Below, one piece after another: positions 18,110 to 27,879 of a stretch of DNA of 64,000 nt. Within the stretch, counting starts at the first letter, position 1; every line of letters begins with the position of its first letter. The notes under the pieces are model-generated. The model did no database searches. It saw nothing but the letters and a program-made list of their open reading frames with translations, and was not told the DNA's origin. The position numbers and the translations under genes were made by a program. The stretch comes from Aphrocallistes beatrix (taxonomy: Eukaryota; Porifera; Hexactinellida; Sceptrulophora; Aphrocallistidae), in contig OY725491.1 in NCBI GenBank assembly GCA_963281255.1, forward strand, positions 1,550,001 to 1,614,000, read 5' to 3'.

Positions 18110-19242
18110 TTACCAAGATATTTCCAAGATAGCGTGTGCATGTAGCTATTAATATTGTAGGTTTTTCCCGGGGTATTTGCATGTTTATCTCCATGGAAAC
18201 TTTTTATAGAAGCTTTTTATGTGAGAAATATCCCCACTAGACTGCAAGCTCGAAAACTTTTAGAGCAAATGTTTAGTTACTAGGTAATATAATGTGTGTA
18301 GTTTTTGATATGATAAAATTATAAGCTGTCAGTAATTTGGTGATCATTAAACATTGTGTCTGTTTTCAATTTTGCTGTCTAAAAGGGTGAAATCGAAATT
18401 TTTTCGAACTTTCAATGTAAATTACTTACACAATCTTTAGGCATAAATTCAGTGGCGGGCAGGATTTTTGAGTCTCTCTTGTATGAAACCCTGCACTAGG
18501 TTCTGCTAGTACAAATTTGATGATAATTTATATAGCAAATAAAGCAGTTTCCCTCTGTCTTTCGAAGCATTCACCACCCAGGAATCTCACAAATGCACCG
18601 CGAATCCAAGTGAGTCTAGTCTAGTATATTGGAATTTATTCAAAGAAGAACTGTGTCAGACTAAACTCACTTAGCATCGCGGCACATTTACGGGATTTTG
18701 GGATGGTAAATGCTTGGAAAGACAATATATGTCGACCAGTGTTAAATTATGTTCGAAGTCTTTTGAGTGTATATCTCCCTAAATGTTGTTAATAATTTAC
18801 AACCCTATAATTGATAAAGTCTGTCAAATTACCAATATATTAATTTTAATAATACAAGTACTAACCCAGCCATTTATCCACTCCAGTCTTCATGAACTAT
18901 ACTATATGTTTCAGGACCGATGGAATAGCACAGTTAAGTCATTAGAAATATAAATGCCATTTGGGTAGGAGAATAAAGTACTCAATCCATCCAAACTTGG
19001 ATGTTGATTCAACTATTAATTAATTATGTGACATTAGTACATACAAGTGACAATTACCCAAAACCTGTTGATGTCTCATTATGTCAGAGATAAATCTATC
19101 AATTAATCAATCAACTTTATTAATCTCGGGCAGAATCTAATTAAGAAAACATGAAATAAAGTTGAGAGAGTTCAAAGAGGTCAAATGTAAAATAAGAAAA
19201 CACATTTTAAATATACAAAATAAGCAAATATGTTCTAACTTA
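18110..19242. repeat. 3' flank of B, duplicated at 21519-22645
   Basis: More than 1.1 kb, nearly identical to the 3' flank of the truncated copy. It includes the presumed 3' UTR with TATAGCAAATAAAGCAG near 18530, a candidate polyadenylation signal (AATAAA) kept in both copies. Only scattered substitutions separate the copies, which suggests a recent duplication or gene conversion. Confidence 0.9.
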
Positions 19243-20140
19243 CAGACTTGCCGTGGATATGGATATCCATGGATGGATTGGTCATATCCATGGATATCGT
19301 GGATATCCATGGGCATCGTGGATATCCATGGGCATCGTGGATATCCATAGGATATTCTGGATGTCCTCTGTATGGTTGTACTAATAGGAATATTTCGACA
19401 GTGAATGGTTGTTGTAGGAATTATTGTTGCTAAAGGATAAACAATAGGGATACTGTTATAATTAAATTAGCAATATACATATATATATAGTACTAAGTAC
19501 ACGTACTAGTGTTGTTGTTGAAGACATATATATTGTGATTGTTGAAAACTTGCAAGTATAACCACAACAATGTTATGAAGTCGCATATGCGTGTATAAGT
19601 ATATAAACTTGTCAATGATAACCAACTTTACTTATGGAATTTCAAGAAATCAGTCGCGATTGCATTAATGGAAGACTTAGGGATAACTCGGCTAGCTACA
19701 AAGATGTACCGGCATCTCACAACATGAACAACGTGAATGCCAAAGCGATCTACCTCACTGAGGAAAAGAAATACGCGCCGTATCTCTCGTGTGGATATTG
19801 TATTAAAACATTCGTGTGGTACAAATTCAGTAAAGGAAAATGGGTAAACCAGAGAAAAGTATATCACAATAATCGAAGCTGGGAATTGTAATCGAGCCTG
19901 AGGAAGTTGCGAAGTTTAGTATATGAATATATTTTCATTAGTAATCTAGTACATCTACATAGCGGTTACCTGTACATACTAGTAATAGACACTACTAGCC
20001 ACCAAAGTTGTTCTAGGTCTTTGAAATATTCATGGATATCCATGGATATCCTGGTTTTTGAATATCCATGGATATCCATGGATATCCACGCAAAAATGAC
20101 ATGGATATGGATGGGATTTTTCTCATCCACGGCAAGCCTG
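19243..20140. mobile_element. hAT-type element, 898 bp, with empty site in paralogous DNA
   Basis: The ends are CAGACTTGCCGTGGAT and ATCCACGGCAAGCCTG. The target duplication CTAACTTA is at 19235-19242 and 20141-20148. The duplicated DNA at 22646-22653 carries a single CTAACTTA without the element. Subterminal regions contain repeated GGATATCCATGG palindromes. The centre holds an ATG-started frame of unknown function. Confidence 0.93.
19634..19891 (+). CDS. small unknown ORF inside the hAT element
   Basis: 85 codons from ATG: MEFQEISRDCINGRLRDN near the start and a CGYCIKTFVWYKFSKGKW stretch. The C-x-x-C is slightly suggestive of a zinc finger (hAT transposases often start with a BED finger), but the later His/His pair is not convincing. 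An overlapping opposite-strand frame is of similar length, so a chance ORF is possible. Confidence 0.25.
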   Translation: MEFQEISRDCINGRLRDNSASYKDVPASHNMNNVNAKAIYLTEEKKYAPYLSCGYCIKTFVWYKFSKGKWVNQRKVYHNNRSWEL

Positions 20141-20148
20141 CTAACTTA

Positions 20149-20393
20149 CCGCATCATTACAGCACTAAGGCTTGCATTAACAGAATTAGCAAAATCATAA
20201 TCTTTAGTAATCTTTAATTAATTTGACGAACTTAATACTAAATTAGTAATAGATAATCTTGCAACAGAATCAGCAAGATGTGCATTACATCTAAAGGATA
20301 TAACCGTTGCTAGCCACAAATAAGTCTGATACTTACTTGTAGATACTACAGTTAAATACAAAAATGAGAAATTAGCAAAATCAGCAAACTCCA
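20149..20393. repeat. copy of the DNA upstream of gene D (matches 22654-22897)
   Basis: Nearly identical to the 250 bp in front of gene D, ending just before the D TATA box. At 20393/20394 it jumps directly into D coding sequence. Confidence 0.9.
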
Positions 20394-20588
20394 CGATGAC
20401 GATGATAACATTGATGATGGCAGCATAGAACGTATCGACACAGCATATCAACTACGCAAATCCGTTAAGAGAGAGAATATCCACTCAATACGATGGTTAC
20501 TCAAAAATAAGTTAATGCAAGTAAATCAGTTCACTTAGTTTGCCAAGAAGCAGAAGAAGATATATTGTACTACTTGGTTACCAGTGGA
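20394..20588 (+). pseudogene. fragment of a D-type channel gene
   Basis: Matches codons about 66-131 of gene D (23180-23376). The promoter, ATG and first ~65 codons are lost by a deletion of about 280 bp relative to D, a one-base deletion in the AAAAATAAGTTAATGC stretch breaks the frame, and the match stops within the codons for SGG. No product is expected. Confidence 0.92.
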
Positions 20589-20788
20589 TAGTTATGGTTA
20601 CCAGTGAATAATTTGAGCATATTTTGAGCATAATTTGAGCATATTTTGAGCATATTTTGTAGCATAGGTTGACAAGATGTTGATAAAATTGATAAAGCAG
20701 ATTTATTGAGGAAAAAAACGTATTTATAGTCAACTCCGCTTAATCGAAACACCGGTTGATCGGGACAACTGCTTAATTGGGTTTTTAT
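20589..20788. repeat. junction filler from the region upstream of gene A
   Basis: TTGAGCAT tandem repeats followed by a truncated pogo-like MITE, matching 6165-6400 in order. It joins the D fragment to the truncated channel copy and marks a deletion from a gene-A-like 5' region into the S5 codons. Confidence 0.85.
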
Positions 20789-21518
20789 AGGCGGTTTTCT
20801 TCTCTATCTTTCCATGTTCGGTACCTCCTATTTTATCACGTTACGAACTCCATACACAGCTGAAGGATTCAGAAATCAATCTCTCATGCAAGATACATAT
20901 CGAGTTCCAGGGATTGACAACGAATTTTATTGGACATTTGCATCTGGTGTGAGAATCTTACTAGAAGGAAACTTGTACGATGATGTGTATGTGTACCAAC
21001 ATTTGAACTGGTCAGCTGCCCTCCTATATATGAGTTTCCTATTCTTAACTGTTGTTATCTTCCTCAATGTCTTCATTGCTCAGCTGTCAGATAGCTACAG
21101 TGTTGTGAGAGAGAATGCAAATCGCGCGTATGCCTGGCATCGGCTATACTTTGCTGTACAAATTCAGGAACAGTCATTGTTTGGATTTTTAAATTGTTTC
21201 AAGAAGAGACATATCATTGGTAATATAACGATCGAGAAGGCCGAAATGTTCGAATATTATGGTGTCAGTCACATTAAGAATTTGAATGCCAAACATTACA
21301 CAGAGGATGTCGAAGTTAAAGAATCACTGGCTTCAATACAGAATCAGCAGTTGTTTGCTCGGAAAACGCGAGAAATATCAAAATCTCATGCGAGGTCCCA
21401 ACAAGTGCAGTTGAAGGACAAAGGTGCTGAAAAAATAAAAGAATTGAATGTGAAGATTGATAACTTGACAGAATCGTTGGATAATCTGGTGAAGTTGGTT
21501 CAAAAAAAGCTAAAATAA
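20789..21518 (+). pseudogene. 5'-truncated A/B-type channel copy (S5 to C-terminus)
   Basis: Homology starts within S5 (GGFLLYL) and runs in frame to the normal stop. An ATG at 20814 would give 234 codons covering the end of S5, the pore loop (RTPYTAEGF, SGVRILLEGNLY), S6, the TRP-like helix and the full B-type tail including SKSHARSQQVQLKDK. The ankyrin domain and S1-S4 are gone. The 5' end resembles gene A (GGFLLYL) while the tail and 3' flank resemble B, so it is a hybrid or descends from a third copy. The reading frame is intact, so expression as a pore-only fragment cannot be excluded, but it has no recognisable promoter. Confidence 0.85.
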
Positions 21519-22645
21519 TTACCAAGATATTTCCAAGATAGCGTGTGCATGTAGTTATTAATATTGTAGGTTTTTCCCGGGGTATTTGCATGTTTATCTC
21601 CATGGAAACTTTTTATAGAAGCTTTTTATGTGAGAAATATCCCCACTAGACTGCAAGCTCGAAAAACTTTTAGAGCAAATGTTTAGTTACTAGGTAATAT
21701 AATGTGTGTAGTTTTTGATATGATAAAAATATAAGCTGTCAGTAATTTGGTGATCATTAAACATTGTGTCTGTTTTCAATTTTGCTATCTAAAAGGGTGA
21801 AATCGAAATTTTTTCGAACTTTCAAGGTAAATTACTTACACAATCTTTAGGCATAAATTCAGTGGCGGGAAGGGTTTTTGAGTTCCTCTTGTATGAAATC
21901 CTGTACTAGGTTCTGCTAGTACAAATTTGATGATAATTTATATAGCAAATAAAGCAGTTTGCCTCTGTCTTTCGAAGCATTCACCACCCAGGAATCTCAC
22001 AAATGCACCGCGAATCCAAGTGAGTCTAGTCTAGTATATTGGAATTTATTTAAGCAAGAACTGTGTCAGACTAAACTCACTTAGCATCGCGGCACATTTA
22101 CGGGATTTTTGGATGGTAAATGCTTGGAAAGACAATATATGTCGACCAGTGTTAAATTATGTTCGAAGTCTTTTGAGTGTATATCTCCCTAAATGTTGTT
22201 AATAATTTACAACCCTATAATTGATAAAGTCTGTCAAATTACCAATATATTAATTTTAATAATACAAGTACTAACCCAGCCATTTATCCACTCCAGTCTT
22301 CATGAACTATACTATATGTTTCAGGACCGATGGAATAGCACAGTTAAGTCATTAGAAATATAAATGCCATTTGGGTAGGAGAATAAAGTACTCAATCCAT
22401 CCAAACTTGGATGTTGATTCAACTATTAATTAATTATGTGACATTAGTACATACAAGTGACAATTACCCAAAACCTGTTGATGTCTCATTATGTCAGAGA
22501 TAAATCTATCAATTAATCAATCAACTTTATTAATTTCGGGCAGAATTTAATTAAGAAAACATGAAATAAAGTTGAGAGAGTTCAAAGAGGTCAAATGTAA
22601 TATAAGAAAACACATTTTAAATATACAAAATAAGCAAATACGTCA
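21519..22645. repeat. duplicate of the B 3' flank
   Basis: Matches 18110-19242 along its length, then continues through the empty hAT site into the gene D promoter. Confidence 0.9.
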
Positions 22646-22911
22646 CTAACTTACCGCATCATTGCAGCACTAAGGCTTGCATTAACAGAATTAGCAAAAT
22701 TAACAAAACACTTTAGTAATCTTTAATTAATTTGACGAACTTAATACTAAATTAGTAATAGATAATCTTGCAACAGAATCAGCAAGATGTGCATTACATC
22801 TAAAGGATATAACCGTTGCTAGCCACAAATAAGTCTGATACTTACTTGTAGATACTACAGTTAAATACAAAAATGAGAAATTAGCAAAATCAGCAAATTC
22901 CACTTATTACG

Positions 22912-22918
22912 TATAAAT
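22912..22918 (+). promoter_or_regulatory. TATA box of gene D
   Basis: TATAAAT 67 bp before the ATG leaves a leader of about 40 nt with no donor site, so D seems to lack the 5'-UTR intron of its neighbours. This box is missing from the pseudogene copy at 20393. Confidence 0.5.
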
Positions 22919-22984
22919 ACAAACTTCCATTAAATAAAACAGAATTCGCAACAACAATAGCAATTCATTTAAACCATCTTCACA

Positions 22985-25438
22985 ATGGCACAAAGTTTGA
23001 ACATGGAGTCAATAGAGGAGCTGGTAGGGGATAAGGACAGAAATGAAGTAATCGAAAATTGTCAACATTCAACGTTCGAATTGCCACCTATTATGAACTA
23101 TAAAGTTCCTTTGAATGATAATACAAATGATTACGAGACTAATAATGAAGAATTAATAGCATATGGTGATGGTGTTTTCAACGATGACGATGATAACATT
23201 GATTATGGCGGCATAGAACGTATCGACACAGCATGTCAACTACGTAAATCTGTTAAGAGAAAGAATATCCACTCAATACGATGGTTACTCAAAAATAAAG
23301 TTAATGCAAGTAAATCAGTTCACTCAGTTTGCCAAGAAGCAGAAGAAGATATATTGTACTACTTGGTTACCAGTGGAGGGGTTGACGTAAATGCACAAGT
23401 TCAAGATGGGAAGACTTTAACAGTGATTGCAGCAGAGAATGGAAATGATGGCTGTATCGGCATACTAGCAAGTGCAAATGCTAATCTTGATGAGAAGGAT
23501 AGTAATGGAGATTCTCCTTTAATAATCGCAGCAAGCAAAGGACACGCTAGTACAGTGAAGGAACTCCTCACTAATGGAGCGTCGTTTGAAGTTAAAGATA
23601 GAGATGGTAAAAATGCACTACAGAGGGCGATATTGAGTAATAGTGATGAAGCAGCAGCTAATATCATACGATTGGTTCTCCAGGAGGAATACTTGAGAAA
23701 TTACATAGATAAGCCTGATGTAGGTCTGTTGAAGATTGTTCGATGGAAAATGAAAGAAAGTCTGAAGGCCATACTTGATCAGATGTTAGTTCAAGTCCCC
23801 ACCGATCAAACGAAATCAGAATCCTCGCTGTTCCGCATTAAAAAAATCAAAAACAAACAAGAATTCAGCACTGTAGTTCAAACAAAATATATTGATTTTG
23901 ATCACTCACACAAACAAAATCACAATACCGAAAATGACTCAGATTATAGCGAAAAAAGACAATATTTCCTGAAGCGGATACTAGACATGTGGGATGAACC
24001 ACTTGCATACACGGGCACCGTTCGGATACTAACAGATAAGAAAATGACAAAATACGGAAACTGGTATTTGTTTTTCAAAATTCTGTTCCATTTCTTCTTC
24101 GTCTTGGCACTTTCCTATTCCCTGATACAAGCTACCTATGAAAATGTTCCAAGAGATTCATATACACGAAGTGCAAGAAACATAATTCGAATATTCACAG
24201 AGTTATATGTACTTTTGTACTTTGCATTCAATATCGCGGCTGAGGTATTCGAACTTTTCCGTATATTTCAAAATCGATCCATTCTGAACAAAGAAAATCT
24301 ACAGGATCAAATCTTCATCAAAAGAAATAAAAAGAAAAATGATCCAGAGAATGAAGGAAAAAAGAAAGATACATCAATTCTATGGACAATATTACAAACA
24401 CTCGGTGATTATTTTAGTGACACTACGAAATATTTCGAGATAGTGGGACTCGTTTCGCTGCTATTTGTAATTATCCTTCGTCTCTCCAAGCAACCTACCC
24501 AGTGGGAATTCGCGACTATTACCAACCTCATAAATGCAATGAGACTTTTTCAGTTAGTCGCCATTGTACCTTACATAGGTCCATACGCCAACATATTTTT
24601 CCAGATCTTGAAACGTGAAGTTCCTAAATTCTTAGGTCTTTACTCTATTTATCTTTTCATGTTCGCAACCTCATATTTCATTGCATTGCGAACTCCATAC
24701 ACAGCTGAAGGATTCAGAAATCAATCTCTAATGCAGGATACAGATCGAGTACAAGGTGTTGACAATGATATTCAATGGACTTTCTTGTCAGGTATTCGGA
24801 TCCTACTCGAAGGGAATCTGTACGAAGATGAGTATTTATACAAACATTTGAATTGGTCAGCTGCTCTACTCTATCTATTTTTTCTATTCTTAACAGCTGT
24901 TGTTTTCCTCAACATATTCATTGCTCAGTTGTCAGATAGCTACAGTGAGGTGAAGGAGAATGCAGAGCGCGCGTATGCTTGGCATAGGTTGAATTTCATT
25001 GTGCACATTCAAACAAATTCCTTACTCACACTATTTAATTGCTACATGAATAAACTTTTTTTTGGAGATATAACGATCGAAAAAGATGAAATGCGCGAAT
25101 ATTACGGCATTGATTGCATTAAGAAACTGAATACTAAACATTTTACAGAAAAAATTGAAGTGAAAGCAATGCTCGCTTCAATTCAAAATCAGCAAATCTA
25201 CGATCGGAAAACGCGGGAAATATCAAAATCTCATGCGAAAGTTCAACACACGGAATTGAAAGATACAGGTATTGTAAAAATTAGAGAATTGAAAGATAAC
25301 ATCGACACCCTAACAACATCAATGACGAAACTAGTGCATGAAGTACAAGAAATGGGGGAGAGGGAGGTAAGGCAAGAAGAGAAATTTACAAAATCTCTAG
25401 ATGGTCTGATGAAATTGATCCAAGAGAAGCTTCAATGA
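22985..25438 (+). CDS. ankyrin-repeat TRP-type cation channel D
   Basis: An intact intronless 817-codon gene with the same architecture as A/B but clearly diverged. An acidic N-terminal extension (about 1-80, with a DDDD run) precedes four to five ankyrin repeats (about 84-240). Six membrane segments lie near 357-380, 396-420, 482-500, 507-530, 547-568 and 624-648. The S2-S3 loop is longer (about 430-470) and very basic, with KRNKKKNDPENEGKKKD. The pore region retains RTPYTAEGF and SGIRILLEGNLY; S6 keeps FIAQLSDSY, and then AYAWHRL follows. The C-terminal coiled coil (about 755-817) is longer than in A/B and ends KLIQEKLQ. As in A, the pore and post-S6 helix are the best conserved parts. An ATG with CACAATGGC context follows the TATA box closely. 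Confidence 0.9.
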   Translation: MAQSLNMESIEELVGDKDRNEVIENCQHSTFELPPIMNYKVPLNDNTNDYETNNEELIAYGDGVFNDDDDNIDYGGIERIDTACQLRKSVKRKNIHSIRWLLKNKVNASKSVHSVCQEAEEDILYYLVTSGGVDVNAQVQDGKTLTVIAAENGNDGCIGILASANANLDEKDSNGDSPLIIAASKGHASTVKELLTNGASFEVKDRDGKNALQRAILSNSDEAAANIIRLVLQEEYLRNYIDKPDVGLLKIVRWKMKESLKAILDQMLVQVPTDQTKSESSLFRIKKIKNKQEFSTVVQTKYIDFDHSHKQNHNTENDSDYSEKRQYFLKRILDMWDEPLAYTGTVRILTDKKMTKYGNWYLFFKILFHFFFVLALSYSLIQATYENVPRDSYTRSARNIIRIFTELYVLLYFAFNIAAEVFELFRIFQNRSILNKENLQDQIFIKRNKKKNDPENEGKKKDTSILWTILQTLGDYFSDTTKYFEIVGLVSLLFVIILRLSKQPTQWEFATITNLINAMRLFQLVAIVPYIGPYANIFFQILKREVPKFLGLYSIYLFMFATSYFIALRTPYTAEGFRNQSLMQDTDRVQGVDNDIQWTFLSGIRILLEGNLYEDEYLYKHLNWSAALLYLFFLFLTAVVFLNIFIAQLSDSYSEVKENAERAYAWHRLNFIVHIQTNSLLTLFNCYMNKLFFGDITIEKDEMREYYGIDCIKKLNTKHFTEKIEVKAMLASIQNQQIYDRKTREISKSHAKVQHTELKDTGIVKIRELKDNIDTLTTSMTKLVHEVQEMGEREVRQEEKFTKSLDGLMKLIQEKLQ

Positions 25439-26225
25439 TCAGAAAAAGTCACTACATATTATCCCTTGCATGATACTTCCACTATGTCTTTTGTAGAATT
25501 TGTTAGCTTTGCATGTAAATCAGTAAAGGGATATCTATTATTATGTAACTAGAAACCTTTACTTGATTCCTCTACTGAATAGTGAATTCACTATGCAGTA
25601 CATTTAGATTATTTGGATCATTTTTGTAATATTATATTTGATTCTTTTTGTACAAATGATGTGAATGAATATGTACTTGTAATAATCCACCAATCCACGG
25701 GCAATGATCGGGATGCGATTCTTTTTGAAATTTTGATCCTGATCGGGATATTTTTCACGACTAATGCCCTATTAATATCCAACATTTAAATGCCCCAAAC
25801 TTATCGTCCAAATAGCAAGAAAATTCCTCAATAATGTTTCTATTTTTCAATAAATTAATAAACTTTTTTCATTTTAGTAAATTCAAACTAAATTTAGCCA
25901 AGATAAGGGCCCTCCTAATAATATAGAATTAATGTTTAAATTTATTATTGGCCCTCAAATTTCTGACACAGGGAATACTTACACAATCAATTCAAATTAT
26001 TGGTTGTTAGTTCAAAGGAATTCTTGAAATATAATTAATTACCAAAGTAGTGTGAATTAATTGGTATATTGTGATTCCAAATAACCTGATCTCTACTAGT
26101 ACAGTTCTATGTTATCATGGCATTTTGAAACAAATTAGATAGTATGTTGCCAGTATTACATAGTAGCTATAATTATATTGGATTCCCCGAACCACAAAAG
26201 GTATCGAAGATAGGGCATAATGAAC
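25439..26225. other. 3' flank of gene D
   Basis: AT-rich with no convincing frame. It presumably contains the D 3' UTR and the spacer to the promoter of E. Confidence 0.4.
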
Positions 26226-26325
26226 TATAAAAGCCTATACACATCTAGATAGGGCAAATATCTACTTCTAATATTTTCATTCTTATTGATCAGACAAGGC
26301 TCTCTTGGACACATTGATTCAACAG
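26226..26325 (+). promoter_or_regulatory. TATA box and 5'-UTR exon of gene E (inferred)
   Basis: TATAAAA at 26226-26232, then about 95 bp ending TGATTCAACAG|GTAAAATTTC. The last bases before the donor (TTCAACAG) are identical to those of the A and B first exons. A likely acceptor is TTTATAG ending at 36419, 15 bp before the ATG. The implied intron of about 10 kb is filled with repeats. Confidence 0.4.
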
Positions 26326-26589
26326 GTAAAATTTCAAATAATTCATTCTACTCTATCAGTAAATATTCCGCATTTTATGACCTTTCCCACTAAAAATAAT
26401 TTAACTGGAGAATAATTACCAAAATTCCTAGCTAATTTTAAATAACATCACCTTAAAAATATACTTCTCCAGGATTATAATCTCAGAAAATTTAGGTTTA
26501 TACTTCGAGTTGACTATTTCGTTAAATACATGAGTAAAGTGAGAAATTGTTAACGAAAATGTGTAATCGAGTTAGCTAAATAACTCCCC

Positions 26590-27180
26590 ACACGAAGGTA
26601 ATTAACAAATAAGATCACATTGAATAATAATAATAAGGGGATAACTCTAAATACGTCTGTCTTACTGTTATAATCGATATAACTCGAAAAATCACAAAAT
26701 TTGTCAATTTTGATGCGTAATGATGACGTCATAACAGAATGTTGAGTCATCATTTTGTGATGATAGTTGCATCATATTTGAGATATATTAATATATACAT
26801 TCTATTAAAATTTCAGCCCTCTATCACCTAAAATCGTTGAGTTATAATCGAAAAAATTTCTAATTATAAAAAAAGTGACAATGACATCATAATTCCATGG
26901 TGAGCCGAGATTTTCGTCTGAGATCAGAACTTAGTGGAGCCATAGCCAAAAGACTCCCACATGCCAAAAATCATCTTTCTATGCATAGCAGTTTCTTCAA
27001 TCAATTCGTTACAGAGATATACATTGTAAATATATACACATTTACCTAGTTTTAATACATACAAGCGCGCTTCGCTTGCTTGTGCTGCGCGGCTGGCGGA
27101 CACAAAGTGTCCGCCAGTCGCGCAGCGCAAGCAAGCGCGAAGCGCGCTTGTACGTATATATATACACACACATTAATCGA
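26590..27180 (-). repeat. bZIP-motif/GC-module repeat (full copy)
   Basis: Contains TGACGTCA (26724-26731), TGAGTCA (26743-26749), a segment near 26920-27010 matching the GGAGCCATAGCCAAAAGACT block of the other copies, and the GC-rich module. Mixed orientation suggests rearrangement. Confidence 0.75.
27060..27152. repeat. 93-bp GC-rich near-perfect palindrome
   Basis: TACAAGCGCGCTTCGCTTGC at the left is mirrored by GCAAGCGCGAAGCGCGCTTGTA at the right (shown here in part), meeting at ACAAAGTGT. The arms are about 42 bp with few mismatches. Two inverted GC modules have been joined head to head. Confidence 0.9.
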
Positions 27181-27629
27181 GTTTTAATAGTAAGGATGTA
27201 GTAAGGATTACACTGTTAATGTATTGTAACATTAAAAATTGAATCAAACAACAGGATATTAGAATGCTATCCCAACTACTTTATAGGATCAATTGATGCA
27301 GATGAAATTTGATTGTGAAATTTATGTGCATTTCTTTAGAGGATAGCTGACAGAATTAAGTTATAATCTATATTTAGAAAGATATTTTTCCCTTCTCTAA
27401 TTACTCGAATTGAAACTAATACTTTCCATATAAGTAGTTAGGTAATCAATCCAGTATAATAATATGCTCTATATTCAGTATATATGTTTGCGTATTGTGA
27501 AATTGCCAATACACGATCTAACCTATCTATTTCAAACACATTACAACATTTATTCAAAAGCGAACTTATCCGCGACTTCAACATCTCAAGTGAGTTCTTT
27601 GTAGAAAAAAAATCTTTATAAAATAAGTT

Positions 27630-27712
27630 ACATGCGCGCTTTGCTCGCTTGCGCTGCGCGGCTTGCGGACACTGCGTTTCCACAGAGATGCTCTGTGGCG
27701 CCTAAGGATATC
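27630..27712. repeat. isolated GC-rich module
   Basis: CATGCGCGCTTTGCTCGCTT followed by CGGCTTGCGGACAC. The rest of the ~500-bp repeat is absent. Confidence 0.7.
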
Positions 27713-27879
27713 GAAGAAACGGTTGATTGGTTCCTAATTCTCTACTAATTCAATTGGTCAATGATAATTAATAATGTAATAATTTGAAGGTGACTCATCA
27801 TTAGTGTTGATGTTGATATAACATCAGGTTGAAAGGTTACTAGGCACTTGAAGATGTAAAATTTTTCACAAAATTATCT

